Of a DNA stretch of 32,951 bases, positions 24,474 through 32,951 are shown piece by piece. A model generated the notes under the pieces. That model was not told the origin of the DNA. It searched no databases and worked only from the letters and a program-made list of their open reading frames with translations. Source of the DNA: Gemmatimonadaceae bacterium. Lineage in GTDB: Bacteria; Gemmatimonadota; Gemmatimonadetes; Gemmatimonadales; Gemmatimonadaceae. The stretch's first letter is position 1, and every line of letters starts with the position of its first letter. The stretch lies in contig JACVCD010000017.1 of assembly GCA_016742275.1 (NCBI GenBank), forward strand, positions 1 to 32,951, written 5' to 3'. The translations under genes were made by a program, and so were the position numbers.

Positions 24474-26264
24474 ATGCCGTCCTACCGCGCGCCACTCGAC
24501 GAGATCCGCTATCTGCTGCACGACGTGCACAACATCGCGCAGCTGGCCGCGTTGCCCGGCTTCGAGGATGCGACACCGGAAATGATCGATGAAGTACTCG
24601 CCGGTGGTGCTGCGTTCTGCGAAGACGTGCTGTTCCCGCTCAATCAGAGCGGTGATGCCGAAAGCGTACACTTCGAAAACGGGGAAGTGCGCACGCCGTC
24701 CGGATTCAAGGAAGCGTATGCCCGATACGCTGCCGACGGATGGACTGGTGTAGCGGCCACGAGCAAGTACGGTGGACAGGGGCTTCCAGAGATGGTGCGT
24801 TTCGTGATGGAAGAAATGCTCTGCTCGGCCAACTTGTCATTCAGCATGTATCCGGGACTTTCGCATGGCGCCTACAGTGCGCTGGTGAGTCATGGATCGG
24901 ATGAACTCAAGCAGCGCTTCCTGCCGAAGCTGATCGATGGTACGTGGAGTGGCACCATGTGCCTCACCGAGGCACATGCGGGCACCGATCTTGGCATTCT
25001 CACCACGCGTGCCGAACCTGCGGGTGATGGTGCTTATCGTATTACCGGGCAGAAGATTTTCATCTCGGCGGGTGAACACGATCTCACCGAGAACATTGTG
25101 CATCTCGTGCTGGCCAAGCTACCTGATGCGCCTGGTGGCACGAAGGGCATTTCCTTGTTCCTCGTGCCCAAGTATCTGCCCACCGAAGAAGGTGCGCTCG
25201 GCAAGAAGAATGGCGTCACGTGCGGCAGTGTCGAACACAAGATGGGCATCAAGGCGTCGGCTACCTGTGTGCTCAACTTCGACAACGCGATCGGCTGGAT
25301 GGTGGGTGAAGCGCACAAGGGTATGCGCGCGATGTTCGTGATGATGAATGGCGCGCGTCTCGCGGTTGGTCTGCAGGGGCTTGGCCTGTCTGAAGTGGCC
25401 TATCAGAACGCGCTGGCCTATGCCAAGGAACGTTTGCAGGGACGCGCACTCACGGGCGTGAAGAATCCTGATGGTGCAGCCGATCCCATTCTCGTGCACC
25501 CCGATGTGCGGAAGGGATTGCTGCGCATCAAGGCGTTCAACGAGGGCATGCGCTCACTCGCGTACTGGGTGGGAGTGCGCATCGATCTCGAGCATCGTCA
25601 TCCCGATGCCGCCGTGCGTCAGGAGGCCGAGGACATGGTGCAGCTCATGACTCCGGTCATCAAGGCGTTTTTGACCGACAAGGGATTCGACAACACCAAC
25701 ATCGCACTGCAGACACTTGGCGGGCACGGCTACATCAAGGAGTACGGTGTCGAGCAGTACGTGCGTGATGCGCGCATTGCGCAGATCTACGAAGGCACGA
25801 ATGCCGTGCAGGCACTCGACCTGGTGGGTCGCAAACTGCCAATGGAAGGTGGCCGTTTGGTTCGCCGGTTCTTTGAACTGGTGAAAGCCGATGTCGATGC
25901 GGCGGCGCAGGATGAATCACTCGCCGATCATGCCAAGGCGCTTGGTGGTTCGTTGTATCAGTTGCAGAAGGCCACGATGCTGCTGGCGGAACGCGGCTTT
26001 GCCAATCCCGATGAAGCCGGTGCGGCGGCCACGGAGTATCTGCATCTCATGGGCTACGTGGCTGTGGGTTGGCAATGGTTGCGCATGGCCACCGTGTCCA
26101 CGCAGGCGTTGGCTGCGGGGAGGGGCGACGCACGATTCCACCAGGCCAAGCTCAAGACGGCACGTTTCTATTTCGCACGTTTGCTGCCGGAAACGGCGAC
26201 GTTGTTGTCGGTAATCCAGTCCGGTTCGTCGTCCATCATGGCGCTGGCAGCGGACGAATTCTGA
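24474..26264 (+). CDS. Acyl-CoA dehydrogenase of the DmdC/large-subunit type
   Basis: A 596-residue FAD enzyme, longer than standard 380-residue acyl-CoA dehydrogenases because of an extra C-terminal helical domain, as in the DmdC (3-methylthiopropionyl-CoA dehydrogenase) group. The start MPSYRAPLDEIRYLLHDV is typical of that group. Also visible are FAD/substrate motifs (TMCLTEAHAGTDLG at about 161-174), KIFISAGEHDL, the helix GARLAVGLQGLGLSEVAYQNAL, GGHGYIKEYGVEQYVRDARI and the catalytic-base region IYEGTNAVQALDL. It would oxidise an acyl-CoA at the alpha-beta bond and pass electrons to ETF. GAGG lies 6 bases before the ATG. No other beta-oxidation or DMSP gene is adjacent, so the true acyl substrate is open. 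Confidence 0.9.
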   Translation: MPSYRAPLDEIRYLLHDVHNIAQLAALPGFEDATPEMIDEVLAGGAAFCEDVLFPLNQSGDAESVHFENGEVRTPSGFKEAYARYAADGWTGVAATSKYGGQGLPEMVRFVMEEMLCSANLSFSMYPGLSHGAYSALVSHGSDELKQRFLPKLIDGTWSGTMCLTEAHAGTDLGILTTRAEPAGDGAYRITGQKIFISAGEHDLTENIVHLVLAKLPDAPGGTKGISLFLVPKYLPTEEGALGKKNGVTCGSVEHKMGIKASATCVLNFDNAIGWMVGEAHKGMRAMFVMMNGARLAVGLQGLGLSEVAYQNALAYAKERLQGRALTGVKNPDGAADPILVHPDVRKGLLRIKAFNEGMRSLAYWVGVRIDLEHRHPDAAVRQEAEDMVQLMTPVIKAFLTDKGFDNTNIALQTLGGHGYIKEYGVEQYVRDARIAQIYEGTNAVQALDLVGRKLPMEGGRLVRRFFELVKADVDAAAQDESLADHAKALGGSLYQLQKATMLLAERGFANPDEAGAAATEYLHLMGYVAVGWQWLRMATVSTQALAAGRGDARFHQAKLKTARFYFARLLPETATLLSVIQSGSSSIMALAADEF

Positions 26265-26270
26265 CGGACC

Positions 26271-26386
26271 GTCACCAGATGTGACAGTTGTGCCGGTGGC
26301 GTGACGATCGCGCACCAGCACACTGTCTCGAATGTGTTCGGGAGTTAAAGCGGCAGGGTGGGGGTGACGATCATTTCTTGAGTCAC
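26271..26386 (+). promoter_or_regulatory. Cluster of five GTGAC boxes before the diguanylate cyclase gene
   Basis: GTGAC or its complement occurs at 26271-26275, 26281-26285, 26301-26305, 26364-26368 and 26382-26386. The first two form GTCAC-N5-GTGAC, and two of the boxes belong to a longer direct repeat GTGACGATC (26301-26309, 26364-26372). The density suggests a regulator-binding array controlling the downstream gene. Confidence 0.4.
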
Positions 26387-26394
26387 CTTCACCC
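26356..26394 (+). promoter_or_regulatory. 13-bp hairpin ending 6 bases before the diguanylate cyclase start
   Basis: Bases 26356-26368 pair with 26382-26394 over 13 positions (11 Watson-Crick, 2 G-U), with a 13-base loop. No Shine-Dalgarno sequence lies between it and the ATG at 26401, and there is no T-run. It is therefore more likely a leader structure or operator than a terminator of the dehydrogenase gene. Confidence 0.55.
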
Positions 26395-26400
26395 AGAATC

Positions 26401-27600
26401 ATGTTCTTCAAGAAGCTCACTGAGCCCCGCCCTTCGTCCGAGCGAGGAAGTTCGGACCGCGCGAATGGCTCGACCCTGACTGCAGCACCGGCCGCTGGAT
26501 CGGCCACCTCCGCTGGGCAAGCGCCCGCGGGCAATGCCCTCGCCAATGCTGACGAAAGCCTCGGGATGGTTCTCGATGCGCTGGGCGGCATGTTGACGGC
26601 GATGGCGCGCTATCCGCTCGATCTCCCCGACCGACCCGGTGACGATACGTCGCGCGAAATGACGCGATGGCATCGGCACGCGACGCTGGGCTTCCCGCTC
26701 GATGAGCGCGATGCCACGTCGATGTCGGTCCACGAACGCGATTGGGATGGCGTGGTGCGTACAGTCACCGAGCAACGTCGCGAAGAACATCGGTACGTCA
26801 CGTCGAGCATCAATGAGCTCCGTGACGCGTTGTGGGCCTGCGTGGAGACGGTGCACAACGCGGTGAAGGTCGATCACACGGCCGATCAATCGACCGAGTC
26901 GCAGATGGAGCGCGCCAAGGGTGCGCTCAAGCGCATGCAGACAGGTTCCATCAAGCAGGAAGTGCTAGGTGCCGTGCTGGCCATCGAAAGCGCGCTGCAG
27001 ACACGGCGTGAACAGCAGCAGGAGCAGTACGTCACGCTGGCAGGCAAGCTTGATCGACTGGGCAAGCAACTTGAAGAAGCACGCCGCGAAAGCACCACGG
27101 ATCCACTCACGGGGCTCGGCAATCGCAAGTTGTTCGACATCATGGGACCGCGGGCGCTGCAGATGTTCTCGCTCGGTCGTCAGCCGGTCGTGCTGCTCAT
27201 GGTCGACATGGACAAGCTCAAGCTCGTGAACGACATGTACGGACATCAGGCGGGTGACCAGGCCATCCAGAATCTTGGCAAGGCACTGAGCAAGACGTTC
27301 CTGCGTCAGAGCGATGTGTTGTGTCGTCTGGGTGGCGATGAATTCGCAGCCATTCTGCACAACACCGATTGGAAGATGGCGCAGACTCTCGCGCGCCGAT
27401 TGCAGGAGCAGTTGGCGGCAATGCCAGCTCCGCATCCGGCGATGGAGTTTTCAGTGGGCGCCAGCGTTGGTGTTGCGCAGCTCGAGATCCACGAGGAAGT
27501 CGAGGAGTGGGTGGCGCGAGCCGACAAGGCGCTCTACAAGGCCAAGCAGAACGGCCGTGAGCGCGTGTGTGTGGCGGAGGGGTTGATTCCGCTGACGTAA
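26401..27600 (+). CDS. Diguanylate cyclase (GGDEF), soluble
   Basis: A 399-residue enzyme that would make the second messenger c-di-GMP from two GTP. The C-terminal GGDEF domain (about 232-395) is complete: DPLTGLGNRK, VDMDKLKLVNDMYGHQAGDQ, and RLGGDEFAAIL with the signature at 311-315. The inhibitory site RQSD (302-305) sits exactly five residues before it, so product feedback is expected. ADKALYKAKQNGR closes the domain. The N-terminal 50 residues are disordered. Residues 50-230 are helical with a coiled coil (about 165-230) and match no sensor I know, and there is no membrane helix. There is no EAL domain. It is monocistronic between a repeat-rich leader and a strong terminator. Residues and spacing argue for an active enzyme; the signal is unknown. 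Confidence 0.94.
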   Translation: MFFKKLTEPRPSSERGSSDRANGSTLTAAPAAGSATSAGQAPAGNALANADESLGMVLDALGGMLTAMARYPLDLPDRPGDDTSREMTRWHRHATLGFPLDERDATSMSVHERDWDGVVRTVTEQRREEHRYVTSSINELRDALWACVETVHNAVKVDHTADQSTESQMERAKGALKRMQTGSIKQEVLGAVLAIESALQTRREQQQEQYVTLAGKLDRLGKQLEEARRESTTDPLTGLGNRKLFDIMGPRALQMFSLGRQPVVLLMVDMDKLKLVNDMYGHQAGDQAIQNLGKALSKTFLRQSDVLCRLGGDEFAAILHNTDWKMAQTLARRLQEQLAAMPAPHPAMEFSVGASVGVAQLEIHEEVEEWVARADKALYKAKQNGRERVCVAEGLIPLT

Positions 27601-27632
27601 GCGCCTTGCGACGTGCCAAGCGGGATGAAGTG

Positions 27633-27665
27633 GCGGTCTTCGGAGCAATCCGGAGACCGCTTTTT
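27633..27665 (+). terminator. Rho-independent terminator of the diguanylate cyclase gene
   Basis: A 12-bp stem (27633-27644 with 27649-27660, one G-U pair), closed by the stable tetraloop GCAA, is followed by five T residues. It lies 32 bases after the stop codon. Confidence 0.93.
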
Positions 27666-27918
27666 CGTGATGCGATCCTGAGGTTGCGACGCAGCAAGTG
27701 TTGAGACGAAGACACTGTGTGTTGCTGGTGTGCTACACGCAATGTAAATATGAAGTTTAATCAATTTTTGCCTGAATGGAGAACGGTGCAAGTTATTGAA
27801 AAATAGACACTTGAGTTGATTAAGTAGACATCATGTATGTGATGGAATGGCACGAAGATTGAATGATGGGGACGCAGGTAGCAAAGCATTTATTCCGTCG
27901 CCTCATCGGGTCCCAATT
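27666..27918 (+). other. AT-rich leader/promoter region of the PEP-CTERM gene
   Basis: This 253-base stretch holds no gene. Its middle (about 27740-27830) is the most AT-rich intergenic DNA in the right half of the window. CATCA (27829-27833) and TGATG (27840-27844) form a short inverted repeat. GGGAC (27869-27873) can pair with GTCCC (27910-27914) just before the start codon. A TGG...GC pair with sigma-54-like spacing occurs at 27726-27740, but the other positions fit poorly. I see no clear sigma-70 promoter. Confidence 0.5.
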
Positions 27919-28488
27919 ATGAAAAAGATCGCCCTGGCAATTCTCACCGCCGCCGCGCTCGCGGCCGCGCCAACTGAATCACAGGCCCAGGCTTGTGCTG
28001 GATTCGGTGGCTTCACCGCTGCCACATTCAACTGGGGTGCCGGCATCACGTACATTGACTGCTACGGTCCTCAGAGCGGAGCCGCCAACGCTGCCGCAAA
28101 CCAGGCGGCCTACCTGAATGCCAACTACGGCATCTACGGTCCCTTCAGTTTGCTTGGAAAGTCGGATGACCCGAATGGTGGTCCGTTCACAGGAAACGAC
28201 CTCAACCCGTTGGTGTTTGATACGCCGATTTCTGGCTACTTCGCTCTTGGCCTCCAGCAGGCAGGTTCGTACAGCATGTACATCCTTCGCGCTGACCCAA
28301 GCGCAGCCAGTGTGAACTGGAACACGCTTGGTGTGGCGGGGAATGGCGGAACGACAGGTGAGCAGCTTTCGCATGCGGTGCTCTATCAGGGCGGTACGCC
28401 AACCCGCGTCCCCGAGCCCGCATCGTTCGGCCTCATTGCCGCCGGCCTCGCCGGTCTCGGTGTGGTGGCGCGTCGCCGCAAGGCCTGA
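27919..28488 (+). CDS. PEP-CTERM-anchored secreted protein
   Basis: A 189-residue exported protein. The signal peptide MKKIALAILTAAALAAAP... ends near SQAQA (about residue 25). The mature part is Gly/Ala/Asn-rich with aromatic residues and two early cysteines (ACAGFGG, YIDCYG). The C-terminus is a textbook sorting signal: VPEP at about 164, a hydrophobic helix (FGLIAAGLAGLGVVA) and a basic tail RRRKA. Exosortase cuts such tails in the inner membrane, usually in cells that make exopolysaccharide. No exosortase gene is in the window. The frame extends upstream to 27847, but the ATG at 27919 starts exactly at the signal peptide. The function of the mature protein is unknown; it follows a c-di-GMP synthase gene, which fits surface or biofilm biology only loosely. 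Confidence 0.9.
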   Translation: MKKIALAILTAAALAAAPTESQAQACAGFGGFTAATFNWGAGITYIDCYGPQSGAANAAANQAAYLNANYGIYGPFSLLGKSDDPNGGPFTGNDLNPLVFDTPISGYFALGLQQAGSYSMYILRADPSAASVNWNTLGVAGNGGTTGEQLSHAVLYQGGTPTRVPEPASFGLIAAGLAGLGVVARRRKA

Positions 28489-28526
28489 TTCGCTTCACGC
28501 TTGAGTGCGCGCCAATCGCGCACCTG

Positions 28527-28561
28527 ACAACGGCCCTCGAGCATCGCTCGAGGGCCGTTGT
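28527..28561. terminator. Strong hairpin between convergent PEP-CTERM and metal-ATPase genes
   Basis: A perfect 16-bp stem (28527-28542 with 28546-28561) has a 3-base loop. T-tracts are weak on both sides (gcttt on the plus strand), but the stem is very stable and could serve both genes. Confidence 0.75.
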
Positions 28562-28575
28562 GCTTTCAGGGGCCA

Positions 28576-30423
28576 CTAGGCGCGCGCAGCCCGCAGCGCA
28601 TTGAGAATCACCGCCACATCAATGGCTTCCTGAATGAGCGCCCCTGCAATTGGTGTGAGCAATCCGGCAGCAGCGAATCCCATACCGATCAGCGACAGGC
28701 CAAGCCCCACGCCAATGGACTGACGCGCGATATACAGTGCGCGCCGCCCAATGCGAATCGCCTCAGGTATGCGCGTCGGATCATCAACCAGCAGCACGAC
28801 ATCCGCGGCTTCGGTTACCACACCGCCACCATGACCACCGAGTGCCACACCAACGGTGGCGGTAGAAAGCGCGGGGGCATCATTGGTGCCGTCACCAACC
28901 ATCAGCACACGCTCACCCGCCGCCTGTAGCGCCGCGACTCGCTGCACCTTGTCTTCTGCCGTGAGATCGCCGGCATAGTCTGCAATGCCCACTTTGGCAG
29001 CAATGGCCTGCACGTTGGCCGACTTGTCTCCACTCAGAAGGTGCGGCGAACCAAGGCCCAATTCCGACAACTGTTGCAGCATCGATTGCACATCGGCGCG
29101 CATGACATCAGCGAAGTCGATACGCACCACCACACCATCCGACATCGCTCCCCAGGCCCGCAAACCATCGCCGCCGTCATCGAGCGATGCGATGGTGGTA
29201 GCCATGCGCGCATCACCCGGCCACTGCTCACGCACGAAAGCCAGCGACCCCACGGCGACATCCACGCCGCCCACGGTGCCACGCACACCTCGCCCCGGTG
29301 TCTCCACAACATTGGCTGCTGACATGGCGGGAGCCCCGCGCGATTCGGCGTCTTCCACGAGTACACGCGCCAGCAAATGACCCGAGCCTTGTTCCACCGC
29401 CGCCACGCGTGACAGCGCGGACATCGGGTCGGCGTCAGGCGAAAATCGCACTTCGGATACACGCGGCTTGCCGACCGTGAGCGTGCCCGTCTTGTCGAAT
29501 ACCGCCATCGTGACGCGGGCCAGACCTTCAAGTGCGCCACCACTGCGCACAATGATGGAGCGCCGCGCCGCGCGATTGATACCGCCAATGATGGCCACCG
29601 GCGCTGCAAGAATGAGCGGGCAGGGAGTGGCCACCACCAACACCGATAACACGCGCGTCCAGTCATGCGAGATCAGCCAGGCAATCGCGCAGAGCAACAG
29701 CGTGAGCGGCGTGAACCACACGGCCCATTGGTCCGCGGTACGCTGCAGGGGGCTCTTCGACGCCTGGGCCTCGCGCACTAATTGCACGATGCGCGCATAC
29801 TGGCTCTCGTTCGAGCGTCGTGTCGCGCGCATCCACAGGGCACCTTCCTGATTCACACTGCCGGAGGCGACCCGTGCACCGGCGCTGACACGCAGGGGAA
29901 CGGGCTCACCGGTGAGTCGCGAGGTGTCGAGGTGCGAAACGCCGTCCACAACAACACCATCGGCCGGTAGCAATTCGCCAGGACGCACAAGCAGCACATC
30001 ATCAATGGCAATGGCGTCAGCGTGAATGTCCGCGATACGCGCGCCGTCCACCCGATGGGCAACACGCGGCGCGTCCGCCTCCAGCGCTTCCACGGCATCC
30101 GACGCACGCGCCACAGCGTATGCATCCAGCGCTTCACCTCCTGTCTGCATGAGCACGACCACCAGACCGGCGAGTGGTTGCTGGAGCAATACCGCCCCCA
30201 CGATGGCCAGCATGGCCACGACGTCGGCGGCGAAGTTTCCGCGCAGCATGCCGCGCAGTGTACGCCACACGACGGGTGCTCCCGCAACCAGCAGACCGGC
30301 ATACCACACGCGCGAGCGCCACGGGTCCGCGGCCGCGACCAGCGGCACCGCCGCACCGGCCACGAGGAATCCCAGCGTCGCCAGCGGAACTGGTGCGATC
30401 GTTTGCAAAACGGATCGATTCAT
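28576..30423 (-). CDS. Heavy-metal P1B-type ATPase
   Basis: A 615-residue metal-transporting P-type ATPase of the inner membrane. The catalytic marks are complete: TGEPVP (171-176), the phosphorylated aspartate in DKTGTLT (310-316), and [11 protein letters not shown] in the hinge. The membrane metal-site motif in the helix before the P-domain is ATPCPL (265-270), that is TPC rather than the CPC of copper or SPC of cobalt-type pumps, and the last helix carries QEAID (598-602). From memory, TPC with QExxD marks the P1B-5 class, linked to nickel/iron export; this needs checking. The usual His-Pro of the nucleotide domain reads His-Leu ([11 protein letters not shown]). There is no N-terminal HMA or CXXC metal-binding domain and no C-terminal hemerythrin domain. 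It starts 18-87 bases from a divergent sensor kinase gene. Confidence 0.9.
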   Translation of the reverse strand: MNRSVLQTIAPVPLATLGFLVAGAAVPLVAAADPWRSRVWYAGLLVAGAPVVWRTLRGMLRGNFAADVVAMLAIVGAVLLQQPLAGLVVVLMQTGGEALDAYAVARASDAVEALEADAPRVAHRVDGARIADIHADAIAIDDVLLVRPGELLPADGVVVDGVSHLDTSRLTGEPVPLRVSAGARVASGSVNQEGALWMRATRRSNESQYARIVQLVREAQASKSPLQRTADQWAVWFTPLTLLLCAIAWLISHDWTRVLSVLVVATPCPLILAAPVAIIGGINRAARRSIIVRSGGALEGLARVTMAVFDKTGTLTVGKPRVSEVRFSPDADPMSALSRVAAVEQGSGHLLARVLVEDAESRGAPAMSAANVVETPGRGVRGTVGGVDVAVGSLAFVREQWPGDARMATTIASLDDGGDGLRAWGAMSDGVVVRIDFADVMRADVQSMLQQLSELGLGSPHLLSGDKSANVQAIAAKVGIADYAGDLTAEDKVQRVAALQAAGERVLMVGDGTNDAPALSTATVGVALGGHGGGVVTEAADVVLLVDDPTRIPEAIRIGRRALYIARQSIGVGLGLSLIGMGFAAAGLLTPIAGALIQEAIDVAVILNALRAARA

Positions 30424-30441
30424 CCGAATAAATGCTCGGCG

Positions 30442-32136
30442 GTGAGTGAATGGCTCGAAGATGTCATCGACCGACTGGCCGCGCTCCGGTCCCCCACGTT
30501 ATTGTCGCATATGCCCGATACGCAGTCGCATGCAGCGCTTGCTGCCATCGTGAATATCGCGTCGGACGCGATCATTGCGCTGGACGACAACTTCCGCATC
30601 GTTCGTTTCAACCGTGGCGCCGAAAACATCTTCGGCTGGACGGAAGCGGAAATGAAGGGACAGCCGCTGGACCGGCTGCTGCCCATGGCGTCGCGCGCGG
30701 TGCATCGTGGCCACGTGCGCACGTTTGCCGAGGGATCGGTGGACGCGCGTGCCATGGCGGACCGTCGGCAGATCGCAGGTCTTCGCAAGAACGGAGAACA
30801 GTTTCCTGCCGAAGCGTCCATCGCTCGCGTGACCATGCACGGCGAGCGCACCTTCATGGTGACGTTGCGTGATGTGAGTGAACGTCGGCGCGTGGAAGAG
30901 CGACAGAAGCTATTGGCCACTGCCGGCTGGGTGTTGGCTGCATCGCTCGATGTGGAGTCGACGATGGCCACCATTGCGGAACTGCCAGTGCCGCTGCTCG
31001 GTGAGTGGAGCCTGCTCGAGTTGCTCACGCCGGATGGTGCGATTCGCCGGGCCGCGGCCTCCCATGTCGATCCCCAGCGTCATGACGACACCACTGCACT
31101 TGTGATGCGCACGGCAGAACCGTTGCCGCTCGAACCGCGTGCCATGAGTGGTGCACGTGTCGCGCATGAGATGGAAGCGCAGCGCATCACCGATATTGCC
31201 GCGTGGCTGCAGGACAACTTCCCTGATGCCGCATCGCGCGCGCGTGCGGAAGCCCTGGGTGCGAGTACCGTATTGCTGGTGCCACTGCGCGCCGGCGGCC
31301 GCGCGATTGGCGCCTTGCATCTCGTTCGTACGCGGCCCGGTGCGTCGCATGCCATAGAAGAATTGCACGTGGCCGATCAGTTCGCAGGTCTGGCTGCGCT
31401 CGCACTCGAAAACGCACGCCTGTATCAGGAGTCGCGTCGCGCCGTGCGGGAACGTGACGAGATGCTGGCCATCGTATCACACGATCTGCGCAATCCCGTC
31501 AATGCGATCGTGATGTTGACGGGTGCCGTACTGGGACGCGAAGCCACACCGGAAGACGAAGCGGATGCACCGCTCATGGCGCGCGACACGGTGGAATCCA
31601 TTCGCGCAGCCGCGCGTCAGGCGGATGGACTCATCCAGGATCTGCAGGACGTCACGCGCATCTCGGCTGGCAGGCTGCGTGTAGAGCGGCGTTCAATCAA
31701 TCTTGCCGCGTTGCTCAAGGAATCCGCCGATGTGTTTGAGCCCGTCATGGCCAACGCATCACTGCAGTTCGTTCGGGATTTTGCGAGTGAATATCCCGCA
31801 CTGCTGGCTGACAAGCAGCGCGTGCAGCAGGTGCTGTCCAATTTGCTGGGCAACGCCGCGCGCTTCACACCAGCAGCTGGAGAGATACGCATTGGCGCCG
31901 CGCTTGAAGAAGGGGCGGTGCGCATCGTGGTGAGTGATTCAGGCCCGGGTGTGGCGCCGGAAGATGTGCCACGCCTATTCGAGCGCTATTGGCAGGCCCC
32001 CCGCTTGCTGCGCGCGGGATCGGGGCTCGGACTCTACATCGCCAAGGGCATTGTCGAAGCGCACGGCGGAGAGATCGGTGTGCACAGCGAGACTGGGAAG
32101 GGCGCCAGATTCTGGTTCACCCTTCCCGTGGCCTGA
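30442..32136 (+). CDS. Soluble PAS-GAF sensor histidine kinase
   Basis: A 564-residue cytoplasmic kinase if started at the GTG 30442, or 541 residues from ATG 30511; neither has a clear ribosome-binding site. The upstream start leaves coding-like codons but almost no room for divergent promoters. Domains: PAS (about 32-150, [20 protein letters not shown], then the PAC-like [10 protein letters not shown]), GAF (about 160-328, [20 protein letters not shown]), HisKA with the phosphorylated His347 in [14 protein letters not shown], and HATPase with N box [15 protein letters not shown]1 DSGPGV, F box FERYWQ and G2 [18 protein letters not shown]. There is no membrane helix, so it senses an internal signal. 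No response regulator is adjacent, making it an orphan kinase. The divergent metal ATPase gene is a possible target of its pathway. Confidence 0.9.
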   Translation: MSEWLEDVIDRLAALRSPTLLSHMPDTQSHAALAAIVNIASDAIIALDDNFRIVRFNRGAENIFGWTEAEMKGQPLDRLLPMASRAVHRGHVRTFAEGSVDARAMADRRQIAGLRKNGEQFPAEASIARVTMHGERTFMVTLRDVSERRRVEERQKLLATAGWVLAASLDVESTMATIAELPVPLLGEWSLLELLTPDGAIRRAAASHVDPQRHDDTTALVMRTAEPLPLEPRAMSGARVAHEMEAQRITDIAAWLQDNFPDAASRARAEALGASTVLLVPLRAGGRAIGALHLVRTRPGASHAIEELHVADQFAGLAALALENARLYQESRRAVRERDEMLAIVSHDLRNPVNAIVMLTGAVLGREATPEDEADAPLMARDTVESIRAAARQADGLIQDLQDVTRISAGRLRVERRSINLAALLKESADVFEPVMANASLQFVRDFASEYPALLADKQRVQQVLSNLLGNAARFTPAAGEIRIGAALEEGAVRIVVSDSGPGVAPEDVPRLFERYWQAPRLLRAGSGLGLYIAKGIVEAHGGEIGVHSETGKGARFWFTLPVA

Positions 32137-32141
32137 CCAAA

Positions 32142-32714
32142 TCAGACGGGGACTGGTGTGACGAGACCCGTGTCGAGGTCATACACACCACCGGCAATGA
32201 GCAGCGTGCCCTCTTTGACGCGACGCGCAATCACGGGTGACGCTTCGCGCAGAATCTCGGCCTGAATCTCCACGTTGCGTTGTACGGCAACGGCGATGTC
32301 GCCGTGACTTTCCTTCACGGCGCGGCGGATGTGCTGGTACAGCGTGGAAATCTGGCCCGGTACTTCGGCACCCTGCATGGTGGCCGTTACGGCACCACAT
32401 CGCGTGTGGCCGAGCACGAACAGCACTTCGGCGCCAAGCACCTCAGTCCCGAATTCCAGCGAACCAATGATGGCGGGGTCGGCGACATTGCCAGCAATAC
32501 GCGTCACGAACAGATCGCCAAAGCCCTGATCGAAGACGATCTCGATCGGTACACGCGAATCGGCGCAGCCGAGGAATGCGGCCATCGGACGCTGCGATGA
32601 CGCGACTTCGCGGATACGGCCAGGATTCCGATGCGGAGCGGTCATCTCGCCGCTCGCGAACCGGCGATTGCCGGCGTAGAGCTCAGCCAGAACGGCTTCA
32701 GGATCGCGCGTCAT
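32142..32714 (-). CDS. Beta-class carbonic anhydrase
   Basis: A 190-residue zinc enzyme interconverting CO2 and bicarbonate in the cytoplasm. Zinc ligands are Cys50 in GCADSRVP (with the Asp52-Arg54 dyad), and His103 and Cys106 in LGHTRCGAV. The helix LAELYAGNRRFASGE and the C-terminal GVYDLDTGLVTPV are typical of the bacterial clade. Length is normal for short beta enzymes. There is no signal peptide. It converges with the histidine kinase, the stops lying 5 bases apart, and lies downstream of a terminator, so it probably has its own promoter within 32715-32735. Confidence 0.95.
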   Translation of the reverse strand: MTRDPEAVLAELYAGNRRFASGEMTAPHRNPGRIREVASSQRPMAAFLGCADSRVPIEIVFDQGFGDLFVTRIAGNVADPAIIGSLEFGTEVLGAEVLFVLGHTRCGAVTATMQGAEVPGQISTLYQHIRRAVKESHGDIAVAVQRNVEIQAEILREASPVIARRVKEGTLLIAGGVYDLDTGLVTPVPV

Positions 32715-32730
32715 CAGTCCTCTGGTTCTG

Positions 32731-32768
32731 GAGAAAAAGAAACGCCGCGATCGGGAGATCGCGGCGTT
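32731..32768 (-). terminator. Rho-independent terminator, minus strand
   Basis: A perfect 12-bp stem (32768-32757 with 32752-32741 read on the minus strand, loop tccc) is followed by tctttttctcc. It ends transcription of the partial gene at 32808-32951 before the carbonic anhydrase gene. Confidence 0.9.
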
Positions 32769-32807
32769 GATGCAGCTGGGATACCGCGTTGAACGGGCGG
32801 AGCAGGC

Positions 32808-32951
32808 TCAGTGCGCAGCGCCAGCAGGCTTCGCAGCCGCTGAATCCGCCGCAGGGGCGTGGCTTTCGCCAGCCGGAGCGGCTTCGCCATGACCCGCAGC
32901 CGGTGCGGCATGCTTGGCCTTGTCGCGGTCATGGTACACCTGCGTGGCCAT
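32808..32951 (-). CDS. C-terminal 47 residues of an Ala/His-rich protein (cut by window edge)
   Basis: The minus strand opens at the very edge with ATG and reads MATQVYHDRDKAKHAAPAAG, continuing through a low-complexity Ala/Pro/Gly/His tail to ...KPAGAAH and stop. A strong terminator follows 40 bases later on the same strand, which supports a real gene end. The edge ATG may be internal. Four histidines in an Ala/Pro-rich tail recall metal-binding or disordered tails of respiratory or metallochaperone proteins, but I do not recognise a family. Confidence 0.6.
   Translation of the reverse strand: MATQVYHDRDKAKHAAPAAGHGEAAPAGESHAPAADSAAAKPAGAAH

Noticed and set aside
27726-27741. Sigma-54 promoter (TGG-N10-GC) for the PEP-CTERM gene
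   Set aside because: Only the invariant GG and GC and a few other bases match; the rest of the consensus is absent.
27861-27918. Possible c-di-GMP-I (GEMM) riboswitch before the PEP-CTERM gene, suggested by gggGACGCA and AAAGC
   Set aside because: The second stem, the tetraloop and its receptor are not recognisable and the spacing of the core elements is wrong. An Rfam RF01051 covariance scan would settle it.
32714-32932. 72-residue minus-strand open frame after the carbonic anhydrase start
   Set aside because: It reads through a strong terminator hairpin in an Arg/Pro-rich shadow frame; the frame 32808-32951 with its own terminator is the better gene.

Overview
The window is GC-rich bacterial chromosome, densely coded on both strands, with no rRNA, tRNA or CRISPR array that I could see. 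The gene families point to Gemmatimonadota, probably a relative of Gemmatimonas. These are an ECF sigma / FecR / STN-type TonB receptor / DUF4249 lipoprotein operon of the Bacteroidetes style, a secreted carboxypeptidase-regulatory plus TonB-plug protein without a barrel, a PEP-CTERM protein and several secreted hydrolases. This placement is inferred from gene content, not from a marker gene.

Left end (1-3560): the C-terminal part of an M1 metallopeptidase, then a markedly AT-richer KAP-family P-loop NTPase gene. That gene is bracketed by two near-identical copies (111 and 123 bp) of the peptidase 3' end. The layout looks like a one-gene insertion that rebuilt the end of its target gene. It is the most unusual structure here.

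3541-10868: on the minus strand, a complete trans-envelope signalling and uptake operon (ECF sigma, FecR anti-sigma, STN-TonB receptor, DUF4249 lipoprotein). A methyl-accepting chemotaxis protein with almost no periplasmic part is divergent to it.

10878-18272: a secreted protein of unknown function; a translationally coupled pair (ATP-grasp ligase and luciferase-like flavin monooxygenase) behind a leader with a terminator-like hairpin; a plug-only secreted protein; a secreted amidase; a 121-bp inverted-repeat element; and argJ for arginine synthesis.

18273-28560: a winged-helix-like protein, a one-TM protein with a Lys/Ala/Ser-rich linker, a second TonB receptor, SppA, a DmdC-type acyl-CoA dehydrogenase, a diguanylate cyclase with an intact GGDEF and inhibitory site, and a PEP-CTERM protein. 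Several of these genes have hairpins right next to their start codons.

28561-32951: a P1B heavy-metal ATPase with TPCP and QEAID motifs, a divergent soluble PAS-GAF histidine kinase with no response regulator beside it, a beta carbonic anhydrase, and the tail of an Ala/His-rich protein cut by the window edge. Most intergenic gaps are short; only 27601-27918 exceeds 300 bases.
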